This document shows positions 16,304 through 23,757 of a DNA stretch of 42,969 nt, one piece after another. The notes under the pieces were generated by a model. It had not been told where the DNA came from, did no database searches, and saw only the letters and a program-made list of their open reading frames with translations. Numbering within the stretch: the first letter of the stretch is position 1; each line of letters starts with the position of its first letter. Origin of the DNA: Actinomycetes bacterium (GTDB lineage Bacteria; Actinomycetota; Acidimicrobiia; Acidimicrobiales; RAAP-2); assembly GCA_021803085.1 (NCBI GenBank), contig JAJZMD010000245.1:1-42969 (forward strand), in the 5' to 3' direction. The translations under genes were made by a program, and so were the position numbers.

Positions 16304-16389
16304 CGGGTCCTGATCCGGGGCCGCGGTCGTCCGCGACGCGCCCGGACTAACGGGTCGTCGGAGCGCCTCGAAAGAGACAGACTTGTGCG

Positions 16390-16749
16390 ATGGACAGCTC
16401 CGAGTGGCCGTGGTCCCCGGCCGGCTCGACCACGGGGAAGGTGCGTCGGGCGGCCGGGCGAGCGCCCCGCGAACCGTCTGGCCGCGGCTCGACCGCAGCG
16501 GCGATCCTCGCCCGCGTGCGCGCGATCCCGCCGGGTTTCGTGCGGACGTTCGGGGACGTCGACCCGAGGGCGCCGCGCCTCGTCGGGCGGGTGCTCGCGA
16601 CGACGACCGAGAGGGTGCCCTGGCACCGGGTGGTGCGCGCGGACGGCTCGGCACCGCTGGGGGAAGAGCAGCTCGCGCGGCTGCGACGCGAAGGCGTGCC
16701 CGTCCGAGGCGGCCGTGTGGACCTCGCCCGGACCCGGCTGCCGACGTGA
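16390..16749 (+). CDS. Alkyltransferase-like protein (ATL), MGMT DNA-binding-domain family with Trp in place of the active Cys
   Basis: A 119-residue protein whose core (about residues 37-115) is the DNA-binding domain of O6-alkylguanine methyltransferases: ILARVRAIPPGFVRTFGDV, then GRVLATT. The active-site PCHR is replaced by PWHR (Pro77-Trp78-His79-Arg80). That is the hallmark of ATL proteins such as E. coli YbaZ, which bind O6-alkylguanine without repairing it and flag the lesion for nucleotide excision repair. The first 35 residues are low complexity. Its stop overlaps the GTG of an AlkA-type glycosylase gene, so two alkylation-damage proteins are made together. No ribosome site is obvious. 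Confidence 0.9.
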   Translation: MDSSEWPWSPAGSTTGKVRRAAGRAPREPSGRGSTAAAILARVRAIPPGFVRTFGDVDPRAPRLVGRVLATTTERVPWHRVVRADGSAPLGEEQLARLRREGVPVRGGRVDLARTRLPT

Positions 16750-17420
16750 CCGCGACGGGTGCCCGGACGGGCGGCTCGAGGTCCATCTCGCACTCAGCTG
16801 CTGCCCGGGTTCTCGCGGACAGGGACCCGGTCGTTGCACGCCTGTTCGACCAGGTCGGTCCGCCACGTCTGCGCCGGCCGCTCGAGTCCCACTTCGCGGC
16901 CCTCGTGCGCGCCGTCGTCCACCAGCAGCTGGCCGGGGCCGCCGCATCGGCGATCCACGGGCGTCTGATCGCGGCCATGGGCGGCGAGGCAGACCCCGAG
17001 AGGCTGCTCGCGCTCGCAGACGAGACGCTGCGCGCGGTGGGGCTCTCGGCCAACAAGACGAGGTCTCTCCGAGACCTCGCGGCAAAGGTGCTCGACGAGA
17101 CCGTCGTGCTCGACCCGCGTGGCCTCGCGCGCGAAGAAGACGAGGAGGTCGTGGCGCGGCTCTCCTGCGTCAGCGGCATCGGCAGGTGGACCGCCGAGAT
17201 GTTCCTGCTGTTCCAGCTCCGGCGTCTCGACGTCTGGCCGACCGGCGATCTCGGCGTGCGCCGCGGCTACGGGCTCGCGTGGGGTGTGACGATGCCGAGC
17301 GCCAGGGAGCTCGGCCCGCTGGGCGACTCCTTTCGGCCGTACCGCTCGATCGCCGCGTGGTACTGCTGGCGGGCTGTCGAGGTCCACGCCCGCGGCATGC
17401 AAAGCGACCTGAACGCCTGA
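16746..17420 (+). CDS. DNA-3-methyladenine glycosylase, AlkA/HhH-GPD family
   Basis: Base-excision glycosylase that removes alkylated purines. The 224-residue protein has the helix-hairpin-helix LSCVSGIGRWTAEMFLL, then the Gly/Pro-rich loop with catalytic Asp168 in WPTGDLGVRRGYG; upstream LVRAVVHQQLAGAAASAIHGR is the usual substrate-side helix. Length fits the short AlkA group lacking the N-terminal AlkA_N domain. GTG 16746 overlaps the ATL stop (GTGA), so translation is probably coupled. The frame remains open far upstream in shadow of the ATL gene, but the conserved part begins only after 16790. Confidence 0.92.
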   Translation: MTATGARTGGSRSISHSAAARVLADRDPVVARLFDQVGPPRLRRPLESHFAALVRAVVHQQLAGAAASAIHGRLIAAMGGEADPERLLALADETLRAVGLSANKTRSLRDLAAKVLDETVVLDPRGLAREEDEEVVARLSCVSGIGRWTAEMFLLFQLRRLDVWPTGDLGVRRGYGLAWGVTMPSARELGPLGDSFRPYRSIAAWYCWRAVEVHARGMQSDLNA

Positions 17421-17461
17421 CGAGAGCTGCTCCTTCGGGAATGACCTGGTAGAACGTGCAT

Positions 17462-17767
17462 GTGGCGCAGGTCTCCGGCCCTAACGCTGCCGTCGAGCAC
17501 GACGCGGCGGGGGAGCGCTTCGTCGTGCGCGAGGGTGGCGAGGTCGCTGTGCTCGAGTACCACCGGCGCGGCGACCGCATCTCCATCCTGCATACCGGCG
17601 TCCCGGCGTCCCTCGAGAAGAGGGGCATCGGGTCCGAGCTCGTGCGCGCCGCGGTGGAGCTGGCTGCGGCGGAAAGGCTGACCGTCGTGCCCTGCTGCAC
17701 GTTCGTCCAGTGGTGGTTGGAAGGCCACCCGGACCTGGCAGCATCCGTCGTCGTCGACCGCCCATGA
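17462..17767 (+). CDS. GNAT-family N-acetyltransferase, YidJ/COG2388 type
   Basis: Small acetyltransferase-fold protein of about 101 residues. The acetyl-CoA loop is EKRGIGSELVRAAVE, and the ending TVVPCCTFVQWWLEGHPD matches the conserved PxCxF-x-Y/W-HP terminus of this compact subgroup, whose substrates are unknown. GTG 17456 and GTG 17462 are both in frame; 17462 is chosen because a TAGAAC box (17450-17455) lies six bases before it and no ribosome site is visible. The stop overlaps the ATG of the zinc-finger gene (ATGA), so the two are co-translated. Confidence 0.85.
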   Translation: MAQVSGPNAAVEHDAAGERFVVREGGEVAVLEYHRRGDRISILHTGVPASLEKRGIGSELVRAAVELAAAERLTVVPCCTFVQWWLEGHPDLAASVVVDRP

Positions 17768-18120
17768 GCTCGTCGAGTGGAAGGCGGGCGGACGCCGAAC
17801 AGGACGGAGAGGCAGGAGTCGGCAGCGCCCGAGCGTGCTCCCATGTCGACCTCGTGCGGGACGTCACGCCGTCGGCGGACGGCTGCGAGGACTGCCTGCG
17901 GACCGCCGGCTGGTGGGTGCACCTGCGCCTGTGCATGACCTGCGGGCACGTAGGGTGCTGCGACAGCTCGCCGAACAAGCATGCCACGGCACACTGGCGG
18001 GCCAACCACGGCCACCCGATCATCCGCTCCTTCGAGCCCGGCGAGGACTGGTGGTGGTGCTACGAGGACCAGCTGGCCTTCGACGTGGAGGGTGCGCCGC
18101 CCGCGCCGTCCCACTCCTGA
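17764..18120 (+). CDS. UBP-type zinc-finger protein
   Basis: A 118-residue protein whose residues 24-110 form a zf-UBP domain: CSH, CEDC, CMTCGHVGCCDS, KHATAHWRANHGHPI and a closing WWWCYEDQLAF. In eukaryotes this fold binds the free C-terminal Gly-Gly of ubiquitin; in bacteria its role is largely unknown. The first 23 residues are disordered and acidic. It overlaps the upstream GNAT gene by four bases. A 17-bp tandem duplication follows the stop, then the channel-like gene. Confidence 0.9.
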   Translation: MSSSSGRRADAEQDGEAGVGSARACSHVDLVRDVTPSADGCEDCLRTAGWWVHLRLCMTCGHVGCCDSSPNKHATAHWRANHGHPIIRSFEPGEDWWWCYEDQLAFDVEGAPPAPSHS

Positions 18121-18127
18121 CCGACGC

Positions 18128-18161
18128 GGAGGGACGAGCGCGTCGGAGGGACGGGCGCGTC
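18128..18161. repeat. 17-bp tandem duplication
   Basis: GGAGGGACGAGCGCGTC is followed at once by GGAGGGACGGGCGCGTC (one mismatch) between the zinc-finger and channel-like genes. Confidence 0.85.
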
Positions 18162-18264
18162 GGCGAGAGGTGGGAGGAGCAGCCGGATGCTGGGGAATCG
18201 ACGTGCCGAACGGCGGGGCCGCCCGCCCGGTCGTCCGCGGATCACCTGACCGGGCGTTCATGCC

Positions 18265-19449
18265 GTGAGCTGGCTCCTCTACCTGATCGGCGCCCTCGTC
18301 GTCGTGCTCACGTCGGCGAACGTGCTCTTCACCTTGGTGCTCCCTCGCCGGCCGTTCGGCATCGATCGGCTGAACCTCTTGGTCAACCGAGCCGTCCTCA
18401 GGACGATGAGCGGGCTGTCGCACATCGCCAGCACCTACGAATGGCAGGACGCGGTCCTCTCGCCCGTGGGGCCGATCGCCCTCGTGCTGCAGCTGCTCCT
18501 TTGGGCGGGCGAGCTCACCGTCGGTTTCGGGTTGCTCATCGCCGCGACACACCATTCGATCGGTGACGGGCTCATCCAGGCGCTCACGTCGCTGTTCACG
18601 GTCGGCGCGGCACATGAGGGCGGCGCGCCCGTGGCGTGGTGCGACATCCCGTGCGGAGCGATCTGGGTGGTCATCGTCGCGTTGCAGATCGCGTACCTCC
18701 CCACGCTCTACAGCGCCTTCAGCCGACGCGAGGGACTCGTCGCGCTCTTGGAAAGCCGTGCGGGCGTGCCGGCATGGGGCCCGGAGCTCCTCATCCGACA
18801 CCAATTGGTGGGCATCACCGACACGCTGCCCGACCTCTACGCGTCGTGGGAAGCGTGGGCTGCCGACGTCGCGGAGAGCCACACGACCTACCCGGTCCTG
18901 CTCCTCTTCCGATCGCCTGAAGCGTGGTACTCGTGGGTGGTCGGGCAGCTGGCGGTACTGGATGCCGCTGCGATCCACCTCGCGGTCTCGCCGTCGAGCG
19001 CGGGCTCGCGAGCCAGGCTCTGCTTGCGCATGGGGTTCACCCTCTTCGACCGGATCGCCGTGTCGCTCGGATGGGAGGTCGATCCGGACCCCGACCCCGA
19101 AGGGCCGATCTCCCTCGAGTTCGAAGAGTACGAGCGGGCGGTCGACAAGCTCGCCGAGGTTGGGTTCCCCATGGAACGCAGCGCCCAGGAGTCCTGGCCC
19201 GACTTCAGAGGCTGGCGAGTGAACTACGAGAGCGTCGCCTACCGGCTCGCAGACCGGCTCACCGCTCCGCCCGCCCCTTGGTCCGGGACCCGCCGGCATC
19301 TTCGGACCGGCCCCGTGCTCCCGAAGCGTCCGCCCCAACGTCATCCCGGAGAGCGTCCGGCACGCTCGCACGCGGTCGTCGGACCGCCCGCGCGCCGTGC
19401 GCGCGCGGTACGAGGGCGCCCCTGGGCTCCCCGGTCGCGTCAGGGTTGA
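18265..19449 (+). CDS. Integral membrane protein related to two-TM potassium channels, with a non-canonical selectivity filter
   Basis: Hydrophobic segments lie at about residues 3-25, 69-96 and 128-152. The third ends in IAYLPTLYSAFSRREGLVALL, closely matching the TM2 exit of actinobacterial ion-channel-family proteins (GYLPVLYQAFSRRE), and the soluble region that follows (WAADVAESHTTYPVLLLFRS) matches too. Where relatives carry a TxGYG-like filter this protein has SLFTVGAAHEGGAP, so potassium selectivity is doubtful. The C-terminal 65 residues are Arg/Pro-rich. GTG 18265 is the start. It may be a receptor, a leak channel of different selectivity, or a degenerate copy. Confidence 0.72.
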   Translation: MSWLLYLIGALVVVLTSANVLFTLVLPRRPFGIDRLNLLVNRAVLRTMSGLSHIASTYEWQDAVLSPVGPIALVLQLLLWAGELTVGFGLLIAATHHSIGDGLIQALTSLFTVGAAHEGGAPVAWCDIPCGAIWVVIVALQIAYLPTLYSAFSRREGLVALLESRAGVPAWGPELLIRHQLVGITDTLPDLYASWEAWAADVAESHTTYPVLLLFRSPEAWYSWVVGQLAVLDAAAIHLAVSPSSAGSRARLCLRMGFTLFDRIAVSLGWEVDPDPDPEGPISLEFEEYERAVDKLAEVGFPMERSAQESWPDFRGWRVNYESVAYRLADRLTAPPAPWSGTRRHLRTGPVLPKRPPQRHPGERPARSHAVVGPPARRARAVRGRPWAPRSRQG

Positions 19450-19496
19450 ACGAGCCGGGGGGGCGACCGCTCCCAGGGTGGCGAGCCGTCCGCAGG

Positions 19497-20066
19497 TCAG
19501 GCCGCGTCGCCGTCTGCCGCCCGAATGGCCGACACCTCCACCTCCAGGGTGACGTTCTCGCTCACGAGCACGCCGCCAGCCTCGAGCGCCACGTTCCAGT
19601 TGACGCCCCAGTCCTTGCGGTTGATGGTCGTCGAGCCCTCGAACCCGATACGCCTGTTGCCGTAGGGGTCGGTCGCCTCACCGGTGTACTCGAGCTCGAA
19701 GGTGACGGGCTTGGTCACGCCTTTCACGGTCAGGTCGCCGGTGACGCGGTAGGACCCTCCACCCGCCGGCTCGACCCGGGTGGAGGCGAACTTGATCTCG
19801 GGGTACTCGTCCATCGAGAAGAAGTCGTTGCTCTTCAGGTGCGCGTCGCGGTCGGGGTTGCGCGTGTCGATGCTCGCGGCCTTGATCGTGAGCTCGAGGT
19901 GCGACTTGGCGGGGTCCTCGACGTCGAAGTGCCCGCTCCCCTCGAACTCGTTGAACGAGCCCCTTACCTTCGCCACCATGGCGTGGCGTGCCACGAAGCC
20001 GATCCGGCTATGGCTGGGGTCGATCTTGTAGGTGCCGGTGACAGTGGCGGGCACGATCGTGGTCAT
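19497..20066 (-). CDS. YceI-family protein
   Basis: Lipocalin-like beta-barrel protein; family members bind polyisoprenoids or related hydrophobic molecules and are often induced by stress. Diagnostic segments are YKIDPSHSRIGFVARH at the start, LKSNDFFSMDEYPEIKF, LTVKGVTKPVTFELEYTG and FEGSTTINRKDWGVNWN. At 189 residues it has normal length. No signal peptide is visible, so it is probably cytoplasmic here, as in many actinobacteria. AAGGAGGAG precedes ATG 20066. It is divergent from a MarR regulator with a palindromic site in between, which suggests MarR control. Confidence 0.95.
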   Translation of the reverse strand: MTTIVPATVTGTYKIDPSHSRIGFVARHAMVAKVRGSFNEFEGSGHFDVEDPAKSHLELTIKAASIDTRNPDRDAHLKSNDFFSMDEYPEIKFASTRVEPAGGGSYRVTGDLTVKGVTKPVTFELEYTGEATDPYGNRRIGFEGSTTINRKDWGVNWNVALEAGGVLVSENVTLEVEVSAIRAADGDAA

Positions 20067-20150
20067 GAGGTTGCTCCTCCTTCTTTCTGGCGAGCTCCTG
20101 TGGGGAGTCCCGTCTTCGAGCTCGTTCGAGCCGAGCCACCGGTCCTCCCG

Positions 20151-20166
20151 GTGAGTGACGATTCAC
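20151..20166. promoter_or_regulatory. Candidate MarR operator, GTGAGTGACGATTCAC
   Basis: A 16-bp imperfect inverted repeat (GTGAnT...AnTCAC) lies midway between the yceI and marR starts, where a MarR-family repressor would be expected to bind and control both. Confidence 0.5.
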
Positions 20167-20206
20167 CCAACATAGAGGAGACGTCACCTATTCCCGGACC
20201 GGCACC

Positions 20207-20212
20207 TAGCCT
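20207..20212 (+). promoter_or_regulatory. Likely -10 box (TAGCCT) of marR
   Basis: TAGCCT ends seven bases before GTG 20220, consistent with a leaderless transcript; no ribosome site precedes the start. Confidence 0.5.
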
Positions 20213-20219
20213 GGGTGCA

Positions 20220-20789
20220 GTGGCTGAGAGAGCGGCGGACCAGGAGAGGCCGATCGTCCCACGCGGGCTCGGGTCGAGCGCCGAGCCAGGTTCGCCGACA
20301 CGTGCCCCGTGGCTCGACGAGGGCCAGCAGCGGGCCTGGCGAGCGGTCCAGGTGATGCAAGCCCGGCTGAACGCCGCCCTGAGCAGCCAGCTTGCGGCCG
20401 AGTCCGGTCTCTCGTACGCGGACTACGTCGTCCTGGTCGTGCTCACGGACAAGCCGCAGGGCGCTGCGCGGGTTCGCGAGCTGGCCCGCTACCTGGGCTG
20501 GGAGCGCAGCCGGGTCTCCCATCACGTCGCGCGAATGGTCGAGCGGGGACTCGTTCGCAAGGAGCGTTCCACGGCGGACCGCAGGGGGTCCTTCGTCGTG
20601 GTGACCGAGGCTGGCCGGCGGGCGATCGAAGCCGCCGCGCCGGGGCATGTGGCAGCGGTGCGGAGGTTCTTCGTCGACCCGTTGACCGACGAGCAGCTGG
20701 ACGCCATCGCCGATGCGGCGGACCGGGTCGTCGCCGCCATCGACTCCGCCGATCGGGCGGAGCACGCCCGCATTGCGGGCGCACGCTGA
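20220..20789 (+). CDS. MarR-family transcriptional regulator
   Basis: Winged-helix regulator of 189 residues. After a 40-residue variable N-terminus come the dimerisation helix (MQARLNAALSSQLAAESGLSYADY), the DNA-binding helix-turn-helix (VRELARYLGWERSRVSHHVARM), the wing (RKERSTADRRGSFVVVTEAGR) and the C-terminal dimer helices. It probably controls the divergent yceI gene and itself through the palindrome at 20151-20166. GTG 20220 is chosen because of the TAGCCT box seven bases upstream. Its ligand is unknown. Confidence 0.92.
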   Translation: MAERAADQERPIVPRGLGSSAEPGSPTRAPWLDEGQQRAWRAVQVMQARLNAALSSQLAAESGLSYADYVVLVVLTDKPQGAARVRELARYLGWERSRVSHHVARMVERGLVRKERSTADRRGSFVVVTEAGRRAIEAAAPGHVAAVRRFFVDPLTDEQLDAIADAADRVVAAIDSADRAEHARIAGAR

Positions 20790-20835
20790 ACGCGGGGCCC
20801 GCCCTCGACGTCGGTCGGTCGGCTGGCCGAACCGC

Positions 20836-20870
20836 GCTGACCGACGGACGCTGACCGACGGACGCTGACC
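20836..20870. repeat. 14-bp tandem repeat, 2.5 copies
   Basis: GCTGACCGACGGAC at 20836-20849 and 20850-20863, followed by GCTGACC. It fills the gap between the convergent marR and LOG-protein genes. Confidence 0.9.
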
Positions 20871-20872
20871 CG

Positions 20873-21472
20873 TCACCGCTCGTCGGCGGTGATCCACTTC
20901 TCCACCTTGGCGGGCCGGTACGCGTCGATCAGCTCGAACACGGCGTCTGGCGAGGTCGCGGACGGGAGGAGCTCGCGGTTCTCCGCCTTCAGCAGCCCCA
21001 CGGTCACCATGCGGTCGAGCTGGGCCACCATGGGGTCCCAGAACCCGTCCACGTCGAAGAGCACGATCGGCTTGCGATGGAGGCCGAGCTGCGACCACGT
21101 CGCGATCTCCGCCAGCTCCTCCAGCGTGCCGAGGCCCCCTGGGAGCGCCACGAACGCGTCGGCGAGGTCGTACATCCGCTGCTTGCGCTCGTGCATCGTG
21201 CCCACCTCGTACAGAGTCGTGAGGCCGGCGTGAGCGATCTCACGACGGAACAGCCCGACGGGGATGACGCCGGTGACCTTTCCGCCGCGCGCCAGGCACG
21301 CGTCAGCGACGACGCCCATCAGGCCGACGCTGCCGCCACCGTAGACGAGCTCGACCCCCCGGGCCGCGATCTCCGAGGCGAGGGAGCGCGCGGACTCGGC
21401 GAACCGCACGTCGGAGGGGAGCGACGAGCCGCAAAAGACGCACAGCGCACGAAGCGTCGCCACCGGCGGCAC
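20873..21472 (-). CDS. LOG-family protein (cytokinin riboside 5'-monophosphate phosphoribohydrolase-like)
   Basis: The 199-residue protein has the family's LCVFCGSS start, VYGGGSVGLMGVVAD, MHERKQRMYDLADAF and the catalytic LPGGLGTLEELAE. LOG enzymes hydrolyse the N-glycosidic bond of nucleoside 5'-monophosphates, releasing the base and ribose 5-phosphate; in bacteria most act on AMP or modified AMP. The start is GTG 21472; no clear ribosome site is seen. It converges on the MarR gene. Confidence 0.94.
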   Translation of the reverse strand: MPPVATLRALCVFCGSSLPSDVRFAESARSLASEIAARGVELVYGGGSVGLMGVVADACLARGGKVTGVIPVGLFRREIAHAGLTTLYEVGTMHERKQRMYDLADAFVALPGGLGTLEELAEIATWSQLGLHRKPIVLFDVDGFWDPMVAQLDRMVTVGLLKAENRELLPSATSPDAVFELIDAYRPAKVEKWITADER

Positions 21473-21483
21473 GATAATGGATC

Positions 21484-21529
21484 GGCCGCGCGGGGCCGCG
21501 CGGGGCCACGCGGGCCGCGCGGGCCGCGC
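21484..21529. repeat. GGCCGCGCG(G) tandem array, about five copies
   Basis: Two 10-bp units GGCCGCGCGG, then GGCCACGCG, GGCCGCGCG and GGCCGCGC, just upstream of the LOG gene on its strand. The rest of the 268-bp gap to the ABC operon (21530-21740) holds only a possible promoter. Confidence 0.85.
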
Positions 21530-21646
21530 TCAGTGCTGCAGGACCGTCGGGACCACGTGTCAGTGCGCGCGATCCGGCCGTCGCTGAAGCCCTATCCTCC
21601 GAATTCACCCGCCCGCTCGCGCTCAGCAGGGGAAATCAGTCACGAC

Positions 21647-21676
21647 TTGACGGTCGTGCGGAGGAAATCGTAACGT
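21647..21676 (+). promoter_or_regulatory. Possible housekeeping promoter of the ABC importer operon
   Basis: TTGACG (21647-21652) and TAACGT (21671-21676) with an 18-bp spacer. TTGAC is a clear -35; the -10 fits TAnnnT. It would give a leader of about 58 nt before ATG 21741. Confidence 0.45.
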
Positions 21677-21740
21677 CGCTGTCGCGAAAAGATTCTACGG
21701 GGCGCGAGCCCTGCGGGTGCGTGGACCGGGGGGACTGCGA

Positions 21741-23669
21741 ATGATCAACAGGACTGCTGGAGACCCGGGCGCAGGGCGACGCGCGCCGACCTTTTTGTCG
21801 GGTTTGTCGGGTCTGTCGGGTCTGTCGGGTCGCCGGTGGGGCGCGGCGTCTGCGGGTGTCGCGCTGGTGCTGGCGGTGGCCGGAGCCGGCCTCGGCGCGG
21901 GGGTGTCGAGCGGGCTCGCTGCCGCCAGCTCGGCGAGCCACAGGGCGAAGCCCGCAGCAGGCGGGAACGCGAGCTACTCGCTCCTCCCCGGCGACAACTT
22001 CACATGGATCATCCCGATCGAGAGCCAGCAGGCGTACGAGCCGTACCAGACGAACGTCGAGGACGAGATGTACCTCCCGCTCCTGTGGTTCGGCACCGGC
22101 TCCAAGACCGGCGTCGACTACAAGCTCTCGATCGCCGAGCCGCCTGTCTGGAGCAACGGCGACAAGACCGTCACGATCCACATGAAGCACACGTTCAAGT
22201 GGTCGACAGGAGCACCGGTCACCGCGAAGGACGTCGAGTTCTGCTACGAGCTCTACCAGGTGGGCAAGAGCCAGATCGGCAACTACCTCCCGGGCCTCTT
22301 CCCTGACAACGTCGCGAGCATCTCGTACCCGGGCACCTACACAGTCGTGATCCACCTGAAGAAGTCGTTCAACCCCACGTGGTACACGGGGAACCAGCTC
22401 GGCTGGATCTACCCGCTTCCGGTCCAGGCGTGGGACAAGACGTCCGCGTCCGGGAAGGGCAGCCTGGCCAACTCGTCGACGGCCGCGAAGGCGAAGGCAG
22501 TCTTCACATTCGTGTACACCCAGGCGAAGGACCGGCACACCTACGGGACAAACCCGATGTGGAAGGCCGTCGACGGGCCGTTCGTGATCTCGAGCTACGA
22601 CGCCGTCACCCACTCGGCTACCTTCGCCAGGAACACGCACTACACCGGGCCGACAAAGGCGCACCTCGCGAGCTACAGCATCTACAGCTACACAACATCG
22701 ACCGCTGAGCTCAACGCCCTTCGCTCGGGGAAGATCACGTTCGGGTACGTCCCCTACAGCGACCTCTCCCAGATCTCGTACTTCAAGAGCCACGGTTACT
22801 CGATCAAGTCGTGGCCGATCTTCTACAACGAGGTGGTCGAGCTCGGCTACACGTCCAAGACATGGGGCGCCCTGGCCAAGCAGCTCTACATTCGTCAGGC
22901 GCTCCAGCACCTGATCACACAGAAGCTCTACATCACAAAGACGCTCGGGGGCTACGGGCTCCAGGACTACGGCCCGGTCGCCAACTATCCGCACTCGAGC
23001 TACGTGAGCCCGGCGATGCAAACCGACCCGTACCCCTACGACCCGAAGACGGCGGCGAAGCTCCTCACCAAGCACGGATGGGCCAAGGGGGCTGGAGGGG
23101 TCGTGGTCTGCGAGCGGCCCGGGACCGGGGCTCGCGACTGCGGCAAGGGCATCGCCAAGGGCAGGAAGCTCACATTCCTCTTCATGTACTCGACGGGCAC
23201 AACAGCGTTCGCCCAGGAGGTCCAGGCGTTCGCCGCGGCTGCAAAGTCCGTGGGGATCGACCTCAGGCTCGACGGCCAGACTGTCACAACCATGTACTCG
23301 ATCGGCGGCGTCTGCCCGACATCGCCCCCGTGCAAGTGGGGGCTCGCGGGCTACGCAGGGTGGTTCTGGAACTACGGGCAGTACGAGCTCCTCCCCTCGG
23401 GCGAGGACGAGTTCGGCAAAGGCAACTACTGGGGCGGCGGCTACTACACAAAGAAGGCGCAGCAGCTCATCACAGCCGCCGAGACCTCTCCGGGTACCAA
23501 AGCCCTCTACAAGGACGAGAATTACCTCTCACAGCAGGTGGCGTCCCTCTGGTGGCCGCTGCAGGACTGGGAGGTGGTGGCAGTGAAGAAGAGCCTGTCT
23601 GGGTGGCAGAACCTGAATCCTTACGCGAACTACATGCCCCAGACGTGGTACTTCACGAAGTCGACTTAG
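21741..23669 (+). CDS. Peptide/nickel-type ABC transporter substrate-binding protein (SBP_bac_5)
   Basis: Extracytoplasmic binding protein of an oligopeptide-type importer, 642 residues. A basic start and four LSG repeats precede a hydrophobic signal segment (about residues 35-60) and an Ala-rich cleavage region; no lipobox cysteine is visible, so it may be secreted or N-terminally anchored. Family signatures include KHTFKWSTGAPVTAKDVEF, NPMWKAVDGPFVISSYD and YIRQALQHLITQKLYI. Two cysteine pairs (near CERPGTGARDCG and CPTSPPC) may be disulfides. ATG 21741, with GGGGGGA upstream, is preferred to GTG 21717. Threonine is often coded by ACA (at least 15 seen), unusual for this GC-rich window. Its ligand cannot be told. 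Confidence 0.92.
   Translation: MINRTAGDPGAGRRAPTFLSGLSGLSGLSGRRWGAASAGVALVLAVAGAGLGAGVSSGLAAASSASHRAKPAAGGNASYSLLPGDNFTWIIPIESQQAYEPYQTNVEDEMYLPLLWFGTGSKTGVDYKLSIAEPPVWSNGDKTVTIHMKHTFKWSTGAPVTAKDVEFCYELYQVGKSQIGNYLPGLFPDNVASISYPGTYTVVIHLKKSFNPTWYTGNQLGWIYPLPVQAWDKTSASGKGSLANSSTAAKAKAVFTFVYTQAKDRHTYGTNPMWKAVDGPFVISSYDAVTHSATFARNTHYTGPTKAHLASYSIYSYTTSTAELNALRSGKITFGYVPYSDLSQISYFKSHGYSIKSWPIFYNEVVELGYTSKTWGALAKQLYIRQALQHLITQKLYITKTLGGYGLQDYGPVANYPHSSYVSPAMQTDPYPYDPKTAAKLLTKHGWAKGAGGVVVCERPGTGARDCGKGIAKGRKLTFLFMYSTGTTAFAQEVQAFAAAAKSVGIDLRLDGQTVTTMYSIGGVCPTSPPCKWGLAGYAGWFWNYGQYELLPSGEDEFGKGNYWGGGYYTKKAQQLITAAETSPGTKALYKDENYLSQQVASLWWPLQDWEVVAVKKSLSGWQNLNPYANYMPQTWYFTKST
21795..21830 (+). repeat. 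9-bp tandem repeat, four copies, in the binding-protein signal region
   Basis: TTGTCGGGT twice then CTGTCGGGT twice, in frame, encoding LSG four times just ahead of the hydrophobic signal segment. Confidence 0.95.
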
Positions 23670-23701
23670 GCTCTCCGACGCGGTCGCGCCGCCGGAGAGC
23701 C
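23669..23701 (+). terminator. Intercistronic hairpin after the binding-protein gene
   Basis: GGCTCTCCG (23669-23677) pairs perfectly with CGGAGAGCC (23693-23701) across a 15-base loop, starting in the stop codon. No T-tract follows. Such hairpins after binding-protein genes usually stabilise the upstream mRNA or attenuate transcription, so that permeases are made in smaller amounts. Confidence 0.7.
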
Positions 23702-23757
23702 GGCCGTGCGGACGCGACCGTGTCCGCGAGCTCCTGGCGGGGAGGACCTGACGGGCC

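Noticed and set aside
18260-18268. Two-codon frame ATG-CCG-TGA overlapping the channel gene start
   Set aside because: Such minimal frames arise by chance and there is no ribosome site to support translation.
18924-20219. Upstream extension of the marR reading frame
   Set aside because: The frame is open through the channel-like and yceI genes, but conserved MarR sequence begins only after 20330, and a promoter-like box precedes GTG 20220.
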